NCBI GenBank assembly: GCA_020633495.1
Contig: JACKDR010000020.1
Location: 62,001-126,000 of the forward strand
Length of the DNA stretch: 64,000 nt
Source: Kofleriaceae bacterium
GTDB taxonomy: Bacteria > Myxococcota_A > Polyangia > Haliangiales > Haliangiaceae
Direction of reading: 5' to 3'
Shown here: positions 42,585 through 53,617 of the stretch, piece after piece
How positions within the stretch are numbered: position 1 is the first letter of the stretch
How the letters are laid out: the number at the start of each line of letters is the position of its first letter
Program-made: the position numbers and the translations under genes
Notes under the pieces: generated by a model
What the model was told of the DNA's origin: nothing
Database searches by the model: none
Seen by the model: only the letters and a program-made list of their open reading frames with translations

Positions 42585-43583
42585 CTACTGGACGACCAGG
42601 CTGTCGAGGCACAGCTTCGGCCCGGTCGCCGGGTAGAAGTAGCCGACCGCCATGCACATCTCGTCGGTCTCGGCGCTGTCGCCGGTGCGGACCGGGCTGG
42701 TCGAGGTGTTGTTGTAGTCGCAGTGGTAGGTCAGGCTGCCCGACGCGAACTGGTAGTGCGGGGTCGCGTCCCACTCCTGGACCGTGGGGTGCTCCCAGTC
42801 GTCGGAGGTCAGCACCATCGCCGCGCCGTCCTTGACCTCGGTGTGGGTCGAGAAGTGGTGCGAGTGCGTCGACATCAGGAAGAAGTTGGCGTCGGGCGGC
42901 ACCGCGCAGGTGCCCTGGGCGCTGCCGGTCGAGCCGGCCGGGACGTTGATCGACGTGTTGTACGTGATGTACGCGGCGGCGCGCTGGTAGCTGGTGCCGG
43001 GCTCGTAGGTCTCGGCGTTGATCGAGACGTGCGCGGTGATCGGCGCCGACGGGTTGGTGTTGAGGTAGTGCATCTGGACGAAGGCGTGCTGGTGGGCGCC
43101 GACGCTCATGCCGACGCCGTCGGGCATCAGCGCCTCGTTCTCGGGCGACTGCGCCGAGTAGGTCCAGATCGGGAAGTTGAGGCCGCTGCCGGTGACGCCG
43201 CAGTCCTGGGTCAGCGTGCCGTCGGGCTGCTGCTGGTCGTTGGTGAAGTACAGGATCAGGTGGTGGCTGCCGGGCGTCATCGACGACGTCCACCGCTTCA
43301 CGCCGACCGCGTCGGTGGTGTCGATCGTCGTGTAGTAGCAGTACGTGACCTCCTGGCCGGCGCCGATCTCGATGTCGGGCGTGCGGATCTGGAAGCCGGA
43401 CGTCGGCGGCGGCGGATCGCCGTCGACGGTGCCCGCGTCGGCGGACGTGTCGTCGTCGCCGGCGCCGCTGTCGGTGCCGCAGGCGGCGAGGCCGCCGAGC
43501 GTGACGAGCGAGAGGGACGCGGCGAGCGCGAAGGCGCGCGAGGACGCGCGGGACGTCGAGACCGAGATAGACCTGTGGCGCAT
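42585..43583 (-). CDS. Lipoprotein of the copper type II ascorbate-dependent monooxygenase fold
   Basis: 332 residues from ATG 43583, with GGAGG upstream on the minus strand. The signal peptide ends ASLSLVTLGGLAAC (lipobox Cys near 36), then an Asp/Pro-rich linker. The rest resembles the two-domain PHM/DBM fold: GSHHLILYF (paired His), HQHAFVQMHYLN, STHSHHFSTH (HxH) and DEMCMAVGYFYP (Met), which line up with the CuH (His-His-His) and CuM (His-His-Met) ligands. In animals this fold hydroxylates peptides or dopamine; the bacterial role is unknown. A secreted copper oxygenase is the best guess. It is convergent with the HNH gene. Confidence 0.78.
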   Translation of the reverse strand: MRHRSISVSTSRASSRAFALAASLSLVTLGGLAACGTDSGAGDDDTSADAGTVDGDPPPPTSGFQIRTPDIEIGAGQEVTYCYYTTIDTTDAVGVKRWTSSMTPGSHHLILYFTNDQQQPDGTLTQDCGVTGSGLNFPIWTYSAQSPENEALMPDGVGMSVGAHQHAFVQMHYLNTNPSAPITAHVSINAETYEPGTSYQRAAAYITYNTSINVPAGSTGSAQGTCAVPPDANFFLMSTHSHHFSTHTEVKDGAAMVLTSDDWEHPTVQEWDATPHYQFASGSLTYHCDYNNTSTSPVRTGDSAETDEMCMAVGYFYPATGPKLCLDSLVVQ

Positions 43584-43662
43584 GGGACCTCCGGGGTGGC
43601 GGCAGGATGGCACGACCGGCGGCCCTGACGTCCGGGTTTTTCCGACCCGACGGTCAGCCGGT

Positions 43663-45060
43663 TCAGGAGGTGGTCGGACGCGTCAGCCGGAGCACCACCT
43701 CGATCTGCGCCGTTCCCGGCATCAGGTCGTAGGGCTCGGCGACGTCGCCGTCGGCGATCCGGTAGCCGGCGGCGTGCAGCGCGGCGAGGTCGCGAGCCAG
43801 CGCGTCGGGGCCGCAGCTGACGTAGACGATGCGGGGCGGCGCCGCGGCGATCAGCGCGGCCAGCGCCGGCGCGGCCAGGCCTTTGCGCGGCGGATCGACG
43901 ACGACGACGTCGGCGCCGGCGGGGACCCCGGCGGCGTCGCCGGCGATCGCGGTGACGCGATCGGCGAGGCCGCCCGCGGCGGCGGCGCGGCGCAGCGCCG
44001 CGACCGCGCCGGGGTCGAGCTCGATCGCGGTGACCCGGGCGCCGCGCCGGGCCAGGCCCAGGGCGATCGCGCCGAGCCCGGCGTAGAGATCGACCGCGAC
44101 CGCACCCTCGGCCAGGCCGTCGAGCGCGAGGTCGACGGCGCGGCCGTGCAGCGCCGCGGCCTGGTCGCGGTTGATCTGCAGGAACTCGCCGGCGCCGACC
44201 TCGACCGGGCAGCCGGCGACGTCCTCGATCAGCGCGCCGACCCCGTGCAGCACGGTGACGTCGTCGGTGACGATCGCGCCGTCGGTGCGATCGTTGCGCA
44301 TCGCGACCACGCCGCGCACCGGCGGGTACGCGGCCACCGCCGCGGCGGCCGCGGCCAGGACCTCGGCGCGGGTCGCCGAGGTCACGACCAGCACGACCAG
44401 GGCGCCGCCGCGATCGTCGCTGCGGACGATGACGTAGCGCAGCTCGCCGTCGCGGTGGCGCTCGTCGTAGGCGCGCAGCCCGGCGGCGGCGGCGGCGCGC
44501 CGGACCCGGATCGCGACGTCGTCGATCCGCGACGTCACGACCCGGCAGCCGATCGAGTCGACGACCTTGTGGCTGCGCGGCGCGTAGGCGCCGAGGACCA
44601 GGCCGTGGCGACCGTCGGCGACCACGTACTTGCCCTTGTTGCGGTAGCCCAGCGGCCGCGGCGACGGCACCGGCGCCGCCACCGCCGGCGCGGCGTCGCC
44701 CAGCGTGGCCAGCGCCGCGACCACGCGCGCCCGCTTGGCGACGAGCTGGGCCGGGTACGCCAGGTGCTGCCAGGCGCAGCCGCCGCAGCGGCCGGCGGCC
44801 GGGCACGCCGGCTCGACCCGGTCCGGCGACGGCGGCGAGGTCCGGCGCACGATCCGGGCCCAGGCGCGCTGGCCGTGGGGGCTCTTGTGCTCGATCGCGA
44901 CCCGGGCGCGCTCGCCGGGCAGCAGGTCGGGGACGTGGTACTCGGCGCCGTCGACGACGCCGACGCCGGCGCCGGCGTCGTCGAGCCCGGCGGCGACGAC
45001 CTCGGGCTGCGGCGGGGCGGACGCGCCGGACGGGTTGCGTGACATCGTGAGTTGCGCCAT
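43663..45060 (-). CDS. rlmD: 23S rRNA (uracil-C5)-methyltransferase, RlmD/TrmA family
   Basis: 465 residues from ATG 45060 (ATG 45045 is an alternative). An N-terminal TRAM-like beta domain (VAAGLDDAGAGVGVVDGAEYHVPDLLPGERARV) precedes the [4Fe-4S] cysteines CPAAGRCGGC, with a fourth Cys in DSIGCRVV. The methyltransferase half has LQINRDQAAAL, the SAM loop VDLYAGLGAIALGLA, AIELDPGAV, VDPPRKGL and the catalytic Cys in VSCGPDALARDL. It methylates a uracil in 23S rRNA. Assignment to RlmD rather than RlmC rests on the Fe-S plus TRAM layout. It is divergent from mnmA, another RNA-modification gene, with a 72-nt gap. Confidence 0.9.
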   Translation of the reverse strand: MAQLTMSRNPSGASAPPQPEVVAAGLDDAGAGVGVVDGAEYHVPDLLPGERARVAIEHKSPHGQRAWARIVRRTSPPSPDRVEPACPAAGRCGGCAWQHLAYPAQLVAKRARVVAALATLGDAAPAVAAPVPSPRPLGYRNKGKYVVADGRHGLVLGAYAPRSHKVVDSIGCRVVTSRIDDVAIRVRRAAAAAGLRAYDERHRDGELRYVIVRSDDRGGALVVLVVTSATRAEVLAAAAAAVAAYPPVRGVVAMRNDRTDGAIVTDDVTVLHGVGALIEDVAGCPVEVGAGEFLQINRDQAAALHGRAVDLALDGLAEGAVAVDLYAGLGAIALGLARRGARVTAIELDPGAVAALRRAAAAGGLADRVTAIAGDAAGVPAGADVVVVDPPRKGLAAPALAALIAAAPPRIVYVSCGPDALARDLAALHAAGYRIADGDVAEPYDLMPGTAQIEVVLRLTRPTTS

Positions 45061-45132
45061 GGATAGCAGGTTTCGCGGGTCACCGTGCCCCCGCCGGTCC
45101 GCCGCGACGCCCGCCACCCCCGCTGAACCCCG

Positions 45133-46278
45133 ATGACGCCCTCGCCCACCCCGCCCGTCGCGGCGCCGCCCCAGCTCCGGCCCGGCGACGGCCTCGTCGT
45201 GGTCGCGCTGTCGGGCGGGGTCGACAGCGCCACCGCCGCCGCGGCGCTGGTGGCCCAGGGCCACCGGGTCGTGGGCATGACGATGCGGCTGTACGACGCC
45301 GGCGGCACGGTCGCCGGCACCGGCCGGTGCTGCGGCCCGCGCGACCTCGACGACGCCCGCGCGGTGTGCCGCCACCTCGGCATCCCGTTCTACGTCATCG
45401 ACCTCGCCGACGACTTCCGCCGCGCCGTGGTCGACGACTTCGTCGAGGCCTACCTCGACGGCGAGACCCCGAACCCGTGCGTGAAGTGCAACCAGCACAT
45501 CAAGTTCACGCCCCTGCTCGAGCGCGCCCGCGCGGTCGGCGCCGACGTCCTGGTCACCGGCCACTACGCCCGCATCGGCCGCGACGCCGGCGGCGCCTGG
45601 GGCCTGTACCGCGGCGCCGACCCGGCCAAGGACCAGTCGTACTTCCTGTTCTCGATGCCCGCCGACGAGCTGGGCAGCGTGTGGTTCCCGCTGGGCGGCC
45701 TGGTCAAGGACGAGGTCCGCGCCGCCGCGCGCGACGCCGGGCTGCCCAACGCGGCCAAGGCCGAGTCCCAGGAGATCTGCTTCGTGCCCGACGGCGATCA
45801 CGCCGGCTTCGTCGCCCGCGAGGCCCTGGCCCGGGGCCGGGCCCGCCCCGCGGTCGCCGGCGCGATCGTCGACGGCGCCGGCGCGGTGGTCGGTCGCCAC
45901 GACGGCGTCCACCGCTTCACCGTCGGGCAGCGCCGCGGCCTCGGCAACCTGCGGCTGGCGCCGGGCACCGATCGCGAGCGGGTCTACGTCACCCGCGTCG
46001 ACGCCGCGACCGGCACCGTCGAGGTCGGCGGCCGCGACGCCGCGCGCCGCGACCACGCCGTGGTCCGCGACGTCCGCTGGCTGGGGCCGGTGGCGACCGG
46101 CGCGGTGACCGTGCAGCTGCGCCACCGCGGCGCCGCGGTGCCGGCCACCGTCGCCGTCGACGACGGCGGCGCCCGCGCCACGGTGCGGTTCGCGACCCCG
46201 CAGATCGCCGCGCCCGGCCAGGCCGCGGTGTTCTACGACGGCGACCGGGTCGCCGGCGGCGGCTGGATCGCGCGGTAG
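45133..46278 (+). CDS. mnmA: tRNA-specific 2-thiouridylase
   Basis: Adds sulfur to U34 of tRNA-Lys, -Glu and -Gln. 381 residues, normal length. Motifs: the ATP P-loop ALSGGVDSATAAAALVAQG, VVGMTMRLYD, the catalytic Cys in TPNPCVKCNQHIKF, TGHYARI, KDQSYFLF, the second Cys in SQEICFVPDGD, and the C-terminal beta-barrel (GVHRFTVGQRRGLG). A short Pro-rich N-terminus of 20 residues is extra. Divergent from rlmD; its stop is directly followed by the stop of the next minus-strand gene with no gap. Confidence 0.97.
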   Translation: MTPSPTPPVAAPPQLRPGDGLVVVALSGGVDSATAAAALVAQGHRVVGMTMRLYDAGGTVAGTGRCCGPRDLDDARAVCRHLGIPFYVIDLADDFRRAVVDDFVEAYLDGETPNPCVKCNQHIKFTPLLERARAVGADVLVTGHYARIGRDAGGAWGLYRGADPAKDQSYFLFSMPADELGSVWFPLGGLVKDEVRAAARDAGLPNAAKAESQEICFVPDGDHAGFVAREALARGRARPAVAGAIVDGAGAVVGRHDGVHRFTVGQRRGLGNLRLAPGTDRERVYVTRVDAATGTVEVGGRDAARRDHAVVRDVRWLGPVATGAVTVQLRHRGAAVPATVAVDDGGARATVRFATPQIAAPGQAAVFYDGDRVAGGGWIAR

Positions 46279-46665
46279 CTACGGGCTGGCGTCGATGATG
46301 ATCTCGGCGCCGCCGACGGCGTGGACCCGGCGCCGGTGGGCGACGACCTCGCCGCCCTGCAGGGTCAGCGCGATCGTGGCGTCGAGCTCGGCCTGGGGCA
46401 CGACCTGGCGCCAGCGCATGACCCGGGGCCCGTCGGCGCCGGCGTCGCCGTACTCGTGCTCGGCGAAGCCGATCGAGGTGTCGCCGGCCCACAGATCGAC
46501 GCGGACGTGGCGGATCCGCGCCGGCTCGTCGCCGAAATCGAGGGCGAACCGGACCTCGGCGCGCTCCTGCCCGGTGCAGGTCTTCTGGGTCACCAGGCCG
46601 AGCACGACGACCAGCGCCGCGGGCACGATGACCCGGCGGAGGATGTCGGAGCGGGTGATGGCCAC
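46279..46665 (-). CDS. Small membrane-anchored hypothetical protein
   Basis: 128 residues from GTG 46665. One N-terminal helix (VIVPAALVVVLGLVTQ, about 12-28) acts as a signal anchor. The rest is a beta-rich domain of about 95 residues (ERAEVRFALDFGDEPARIRHVRVDLWAGDTSIGFAEHEYG...ATIALTLQGGEVVAHRRRVHA) that looks like a small immunoglobulin-like or transthyretin-like fold. No named family. It ends exactly next to the mnmA stop and is divergent from the next lipoprotein gene (71-nt gap). Confidence 0.7.
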   Translation of the reverse strand: MAITRSDILRRVIVPAALVVVLGLVTQKTCTGQERAEVRFALDFGDEPARIRHVRVDLWAGDTSIGFAEHEYGDAGADGPRVMRWRQVVPQAELDATIALTLQGGEVVAHRRRVHAVGGAEIIIDASP

Positions 46666-46721
46666 GCGCGATCCGTAGCACGGCGACGGCCGAAAAGTGG
46701 CGACCCCGTCGGCCGCGTGCC

Positions 46722-46727
46722 TACGGT
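46722..46727 (+). promoter_or_regulatory. -10-like hexamer TACGGT
   Basis: TACGGT ends 9 nt before GTG 46737. It is another TAnnnT element adjacent to a start codon. No convincing -35. Confidence 0.3.
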
Positions 46728-46736
46728 CGAGGCACG

Positions 46737-47645
46737 GTGCGCCCCGCCTGGCTCCACACCGCGGCCCTGGCCGCGGGCCTGCTCGCCGCCGCCGCCTCGG
46801 CCGGCTGCGCGGCGCGCGCCACGCCCTATCGCTTCGCCGGTCCCATGACCGGCACCGTCGCGCTCTCGGGCCCGTCGTGGGCCGAGGTGCCCGGCACCGC
46901 GACCCGCGGCCACCCGGCCGCGTCGTTGCCTCCGCGGACCCCCGCGGCGGTCGCGGTGCCCGGCGCCAGCGGGTTCGGTCTCGCCGGTCCCGACGCCCGG
47001 GTCGTCACCGCGGTCCGGGTCGACGGCACGGTCGGCGTCGACCTGGTCGCGGACGACGGAAGCCCCATGATCTCGGGCCTGCGGGCGCCGAACTTCCAGA
47101 AGAAGGCCAAGCCCGGCGTCGCCGTCGTCGAGGTCGGCGCCGCCCACGATCCCGCCGGGCTCCGCGCCCTGGTCGGCGACCGCGACGGCCGCGGCGACGT
47201 CGCGTTCGCGCTCGCCGCCGCGGCGGCGCTGCGCGGGCCGCTGCCCGACGACGTCGCGGCGGTCACCGACGGCCCGGCCCTGGTCGAGGTCGCGCGCGGC
47301 CGCGGCGCGCTGGCGGCGCCGACCGATCCGGACCGCGCGGTGCGCGTGCCCGACGCCGGCGACCTGCTGGTGTTCGATCGCGCCCAGGGGGGCAAGCCGG
47401 CGTCGTTGATCGCGGTGGTGCTCGGCGTCGACGAGCGCGGCGTGATCGAGATGATGTACCTGGCCGGCGGCGTGATCCGCCGCGGCTTCGTCAGCCCGGC
47501 GCACCCGGGCCGCAAGCGCGACGACGCCGGCCGCATCCTCAACACCAGCATGCGCCACGGCAACGACCAGCCGCCGCGCGGCACCCACTACCTGTCCGGC
47601 GAGCTCCTGGCCGGGGTCGTCGGCGTCGCCGCGCTCGCGCGCTGA
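46737..47645 (+). CDS. Lipoprotein, function unknown
   Basis: 302 residues from GTG 46737. The signal peptide WLHTAALAAGLLAAAASAGC has a lipobox Cys near 24. The mature part has an N-terminal beta segment, a GLRAPNFQKKAKPGVAVVEVG block, an Ala-rich helical middle, and a C-terminal segment (RVPDAGDLLVFDRAQGG...LIAVVLGVDERGVIEMMYLAGGVIRRGFVSPAHPG) that resembles the core of NlpC/P60 or CHAP amidase folds. I see no catalytic Cys in the expected position, so hydrolase activity is doubtful. It precedes the tRNA-Leu gene by 53 nt. Confidence 0.7.
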   Translation: MRPAWLHTAALAAGLLAAAASAGCAARATPYRFAGPMTGTVALSGPSWAEVPGTATRGHPAASLPPRTPAAVAVPGASGFGLAGPDARVVTAVRVDGTVGVDLVADDGSPMISGLRAPNFQKKAKPGVAVVEVGAAHDPAGLRALVGDRDGRGDVAFALAAAAALRGPLPDDVAAVTDGPALVEVARGRGALAAPTDPDRAVRVPDAGDLLVFDRAQGGKPASLIAVVLGVDERGVIEMMYLAGGVIRRGFVSPAHPGRKRDDAGRILNTSMRHGNDQPPRGTHYLSGELLAGVVGVAALAR

Positions 47646-47698
47646 CGCACGCCGCGGTTGTCGACGCCGCGACCTCCAGGCACGATGAGCGAGCGCCC

Positions 47699-47782
47699 GC
47701 CCGGGTGGTGGAACAGGTAGACACGCGGCACTTAAAATGCTGTGAGCGCAAGCTCGTGCCGGTTCGAGTCCGGCCCTGGGCA
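47699..47782 (+). tRNA. tRNA-Leu (anticodon UAA)
   Basis: A class II tRNA of 84 nt. The acceptor stem GCCCGGG pairs with CCTGGGC (one G-U), the anticodon arm is CGGCA-CTTAAAA-TGCTG with anticodon TAA, the long variable arm TGAGC-GCAA-GCTCG is typical of leucine tRNA, and the T arm is GCCGG-TTCGAGT-CCGGC. The discriminator is A47782. CCA is not encoded (CCG follows). It reads UUA and UUG codons, which are very rare in this GC-rich DNA. Confidence 0.96.
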
Positions 47783-47906
47783 CCGACGACGACGATCCGT
47801 TTCGACCGACGGCTCCAGGAGCGCCGCGCCGCATCGCTCACGCCGAGCGCAGCCGCGAGGGCGGCGTCGAGGCGGCGAGGATCGGTGCGCCCGCGGCCCG
47901 CCCGCG

Positions 47907-48784
47907 CTACGCGCGGCGCGCGTGATCGGTGACGGCGCCGACGATGTCGCCCCACCGGCGCTTGGGCATGAAGTGGCCCATCTCGGGGAACTCGAGGTAG
48001 CGCGAGCCCGGCACCGCGCGGGCGGTGGCGCGGCCCGCCGCCGGCTTGATCAGCGGATCGCGGCCGCCGTGCACGATCAGCGTCGGGGTCCGGACCCCCT
48101 GCAGGCGTCCGGTCCGGTCGCCGGACGCCCCGATCGCCGCGAAGTGGCGCAGGAAGCCGCGCGGCGACTGGCCGCGCTCGAACGCGACCCGCGCGGTGGC
48201 CTGCAGCCGCGGCAGATCCTCGTCGCCGGCGCCGCCGATCTTCTTGAAGGTCTCGACGGTCTGCGCCGCGGCCTCGTCGGCGGTGCGCGGCCGCGGCCCG
48301 AACAGCGCCGCCAGCGCGCGCGGATCCGACCACGCCAGCCGGACCTTGCCGGGCGTCGACATGATCGACGTCATCGAGCGGATCCGCGCCGGGTGCTCGA
48401 TCGCCAGGTGCTGGGCGATCATGCCGCCCATCGACACGCCGACGACGTGGACGCGGTCGAGGCCGAGGTGATCGAGCAGGCCGATGACGTCGCCGGCCAT
48501 GTCCGACAGCGTGTACGGCGCCGCCACCGGCAGCGACAGCAGCGAGCGCACGACGATCGGCCCCGGCCGCGGCACCGGCAGGTGGTCGAGCCGGCTCGAC
48601 AGGCCGATGTCGCGGTGGTCGAAGCGGATCACCTGGAAGCCCTGGGCGACGAAGCGATCGACCAGCTCGTCGTCCCAGAACACCATCTGCGAGCCGATGC
48701 CCATCACCAGCACCAGCGGATCGCCGGCGCCGCGCACGTCGTAGGCCAGCTCGACCTCGCCGATCGTGGCGCGCTGCACGGTGG

Positions 48785-48788
<4 letters not shown>
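47907..48788 (-). CDS. Alpha/beta hydrolase
   Basis: 293 residues from GTG 48788, overlapping the kinase stop in GTGA. Classical fold: LVLVMGIGSQMVFWDDELVDRF (oxyanion region), FDHRDIGLSS, nucleophile elbow GVSMGGMIAQHLA, the acid in LIVHGGRDPLI and the His in PEMGHFMPKRRW. Close in style to esterases and hydrolases of the haloperoxidase-like group; the substrate is unknown. It is the last gene of a four-gene minus-strand set coupled through overlapping stops and starts, so it may act in the same process as the kinase and the toroid protein. Confidence 0.9.
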
Positions 48789-51025
<2,237 letters not shown>

Positions 51026-51032
51026 GGCCCGG

Positions 51033-51038
51033 ATCGTA
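51033..51038 (-). promoter_or_regulatory. -10-like hexamer TACGAT before the QPD kinase
   Basis: Minus-strand TACGAT ending 7 nt before GTG 51025, in the short gap after the toroid gene. It may give the kinase its own leaderless transcript within the operon. Confidence 0.3.
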
Positions 51039-51061
51039 GCACGCCTGGGGCCCGGTCCTGG

Positions 51062-52987
51062 CTATTCGTCGATCAGCTCGGAGGCCCGGATCAGCGACGA
51101 GCAGACGTGCTGGACGTAGTCGATCCGGACCGTCCGATCGATGGGCGAGCCGGGCATGCCGCCGAGGCCGTCGGCCCGCGGCGACACGTCGTAGTCGCTG
51201 TCGGGGCGGATCTGCTGGCGCAGGTTGTAGCGGGCGGCGGCGAGGATCTGGTGCAGGGTCTCGGCGTCGGGGCGGCCGTGGTGGACGCCGAGCAGGTAGG
51301 TCGAGATCGTCGCCTCGGTGCGCGACCCGGCGGGCGTGTTGTTGGGCATGACGAACGGCGTGACGTTGTAGGCGCCGGCGAGATCGGGCTGGGACGGGAA
51401 GTCGCCGGGCTCGGCCTGCTGGTTGCGCAGGAACCGGGCGTAGCCGTCGCAGAAGTCGAGGTACTTGGCCTTCTTGACCGCCGGCCAGATCGCCTCGGAC
51501 GCGATGCAGGTCCAGTGCTCCTCGCCGTAGAGGAAGCCGCCGGCGAAGAAGTCGTACCAGCCGACCAGCCAGTCGAGGCCGCGCTCCGCCGACCGCGCGT
51601 AGCGATCCTCGCCGGTGACCGTGTACATGCGCGCCATCGCCAGCGCCGCCTCGCCCGAGTAGTACAGGAGCTGCGACTTGTCGTCGGGGGTCTGGCTGGG
51701 CACGTCGTAGCGGTGGCGCCACGAGCCGTCGGGGCGCTGCAGCATCAGGATCCACGCCGCCAGCCGCCGCGCCATCGGCTCGTAGCGGGCGTCGCCGGTG
51801 GCGCGCTGGTACTCGGCGAGCGCGACCACGGTCAGCGCGCTCGATCCCAGGTCGGCGGTCTTCTGGCCGCGATCGATCACGCACTCGTAGGCCTCGCCGT
51901 CGGGCAAGGTCCCCTGGCAGCCGCCGGCGTCGATCAGCTCGCGGAGGTGATCGAACGCGCGCTCGATGGGCTCGCGCAGGAACTCCTCCTTGGTGATGCG
52001 GTAGATCTCGGCGAGGAAGTAGGTGGTGCCGGCGTGGCGCGGGATGCTGTAGCCGCCGCCGGCCTGGTTGCCGGTCGAGAGATCGGTCTGGTACAGGTAG
52101 CGGCCGTTGGGCTGCATGTGCGCGACCAGGAACCGGGCGCCGGCGAGCGCGGCGGCGCGCAGGTTGGCCTTGGTCGGCTCGGGGCCGGGCGGGACCCCGC
52201 GCAAGAGCGGCAGCGGCGGGCCGTCGCCGCGGGCGTCGACCGGGCGCTCGACGAAGCTGTCGGTGCGGAAGCGGAAGTAGCGGCGCGGCCGCGCCTGCCA
52301 GGTCGCCTTCCAGTCGCGGCCGCCGATGCCGGCGCGCCGCGCCAGGGTCTGCTCGGTCTTCTGCTCGTCGAGGCCGAGCGCGAAGTCGGGGATGGTCGGG
52401 AACGGCCGCTTCTTGGTCAGGACGTTGAGCAGGATCAGCTCGTCGGGCAGCAGCAGGAACTCGCCGTCGTCGACGACCGCGACGCCGATGCCGTCGATGC
52501 CGGGGTGGATCGGGACGTGCTCGAGCAGCGGGAACCGGCGCTCGAGCGGGCCGCGCCCGACGACGACGTCGACCTTGAGGCGGGCCCGGGTCCGGTCCTC
52601 GGCGGTGAGGCCCTGGAGGCCGGGGTGCTGCTGCAGCAGGCCGGCGGCGCTGGCGACCGCGTCGCGCACCGTCGGGCCGTAGCCGTCGACGCGCCCCTTC
52701 ATGGCGCCGTCGAGCCAGACCTGGACGATCACCGGGCCCTGGTGATCGAGGCGGCGCGCCAGCACCGGATCGGCCGAGGCGTCGTCGTCGGGCCGGCCCT
52801 CGAACGCGGCGCGCAGCCGGGCGACCACCGCGGCGCGGGCGTCGCCGGACATCGGCGGCGGCACGTCGATCTTGTAGGCGCCGTAGATCAGGTGGACCAG
52901 CAGCAGGAACGCCAGGCTCGGCACCGTCCACACCGCGACCAGCGCGGCGAGGTAGCCGCGCGAGCGGCCGGGGGCGGCGGCGCTCAT
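51062..52987 (-). CDS. Membrane-anchored alpha/alpha-toroid protein
   Basis: 641 residues from ATG 52987, overlapping the preceding stop in ATGA. One N-terminal helix (YLAALVAVWTVPSLAFLLLVHLIYG) anchors it with the rest outside. An alpha/beta region (about 80-230) reads VIVQVWLDGAMKGRVDGYGPTVRDAVASAA and HPGIDGIGVAVVDDGEFLLLPDE. Residues about 270-620 form an alpha/alpha toroid like six-hairpin glycosidases and lyases (AHMQPNGRYLYQTDLSTGNQAGGGYSIPRHAGTTYFLAEIYRITK, LQRPDGSWRHRYDVPSQ, YYSGEAALAMARMYTVTGEDRYA, AGAYNVTPFVMPNN). It may act on a polysaccharide or peptidyl substrate, but no catalytic residues are certain. Confidence 0.75.
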   Translation of the reverse strand: MSAAAPGRSRGYLAALVAVWTVPSLAFLLLVHLIYGAYKIDVPPPMSGDARAAVVARLRAAFEGRPDDDASADPVLARRLDHQGPVIVQVWLDGAMKGRVDGYGPTVRDAVASAAGLLQQHPGLQGLTAEDRTRARLKVDVVVGRGPLERRFPLLEHVPIHPGIDGIGVAVVDDGEFLLLPDELILLNVLTKKRPFPTIPDFALGLDEQKTEQTLARRAGIGGRDWKATWQARPRRYFRFRTDSFVERPVDARGDGPPLPLLRGVPPGPEPTKANLRAAALAGARFLVAHMQPNGRYLYQTDLSTGNQAGGGYSIPRHAGTTYFLAEIYRITKEEFLREPIERAFDHLRELIDAGGCQGTLPDGEAYECVIDRGQKTADLGSSALTVVALAEYQRATGDARYEPMARRLAAWILMLQRPDGSWRHRYDVPSQTPDDKSQLLYYSGEAALAMARMYTVTGEDRYARSAERGLDWLVGWYDFFAGGFLYGEEHWTCIASEAIWPAVKKAKYLDFCDGYARFLRNQQAEPGDFPSQPDLAGAYNVTPFVMPNNTPAGSRTEATISTYLLGVHHGRPDAETLHQILAAARYNLRQQIRPDSDYDVSPRADGLGGMPGSPIDRTVRIDYVQHVCSSLIRASELIDE

Positions 52988-53538
52988 GCCGCGGCCTGCC
53001 GCGGGGTCAGGCCGAAGGCGCGGCGGCCGCCGCGGCCCAGCAGGTAGCTGAGCTGGAACACCGGCAGCAGGCCGACGATCTCGACGATGATCGCGGCGGC
53101 GGCGAGCATGCCCGAGGCCGCGGCCTTGCCGAAGGCGCCGTAGACCCCGGACAGGAACGCCGCCGAGGCCAGCAGCAGGCCGAGCAGCACCACGGTCAAC
53201 AGGATCTGCAGGGCGGCGCCACCGATCGCCAGCCACCAGGCGCGGCGCGCCCACGGCGTGCCGCGGCCGAGGCGCGCCACCAGGGTGCCGGCGCCCATCA
53301 GGAACGCGGCGACCGGCAGGCCGAGCAGCAGGGTCTGGGCCCAGGCGTGGCGGTTGGGCGCCAGCTTGGTCACGACCACCGCGTAGACCGCGGCGAACAC
53401 CAGGTCGAGCGCGACGTAGACGTAGGGACGCGCGTCGCGGCGCGGCCCGGTCGACGGCGGCGCGGCGGGCGCGGCGGCGGCGGGCTTCGACGTCCGGGCG
53501 GCGGCGCGCGTCGCTGGCGGGCGCTTCTTCTTGGCCAT
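52984..53538 (-). CDS. Four-helix membrane protein, unknown
   Basis: 184 residues from ATG 53538. A Lys/Ala/Pro-rich cytoplasmic start (AKKKRPPATRAAARTSKPAAAAPAAPP) is followed by four to five membrane helices (YVALDLVFAAVYAVVVTKL, TLLLGLPVAAFLMGAGTLVA, WLAIGGAALQILLTVVLLGLLLASAAFL, GMLAAAAIIVEIVGLLPVFQLSYLLG). A GRGGRRAFGLTP tail faces the cytoplasm. It overlaps the toroid gene by 4 nt and heads that operon. A Met 7 codons upstream is possible, but a TATGCT hexamer ends 8 nt before 53538, favouring this start. Confidence 0.72.
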   Translation of the reverse strand: MAKKKRPPATRAAARTSKPAAAAPAAPPSTGPRRDARPYVYVALDLVFAAVYAVVVTKLAPNRHAWAQTLLLGLPVAAFLMGAGTLVARLGRGTPWARRAWWLAIGGAALQILLTVVLLGLLLASAAFLSGVYGAFGKAAASGMLAAAAIIVEIVGLLPVFQLSYLLGRGGRRAFGLTPRQAAA

Positions 53539-53546
53539 GGCCCGGC

Positions 53547-53552
53547 AGCATA
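53547..53552 (-). promoter_or_regulatory. -10-like hexamer TATGCT
   Basis: Minus-strand TATGCT ending 8 nt before ATG 53538, heading the four-gene membrane protein-toroid-kinase-hydrolase set. Confidence 0.35.
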
Positions 53553-53617
53553 CCCACAAGGGCCGGGCGCGGCGCGCGCCCGGCCCCGCAGATCGCCCGG
53601 GGTCGTGACCGCGCTCG

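Noticed and set aside
47783..47906. Attachment site at the tRNA-Leu 3' end
   Set aside because: No integrase gene and no second copy of the tRNA end was found in the window.
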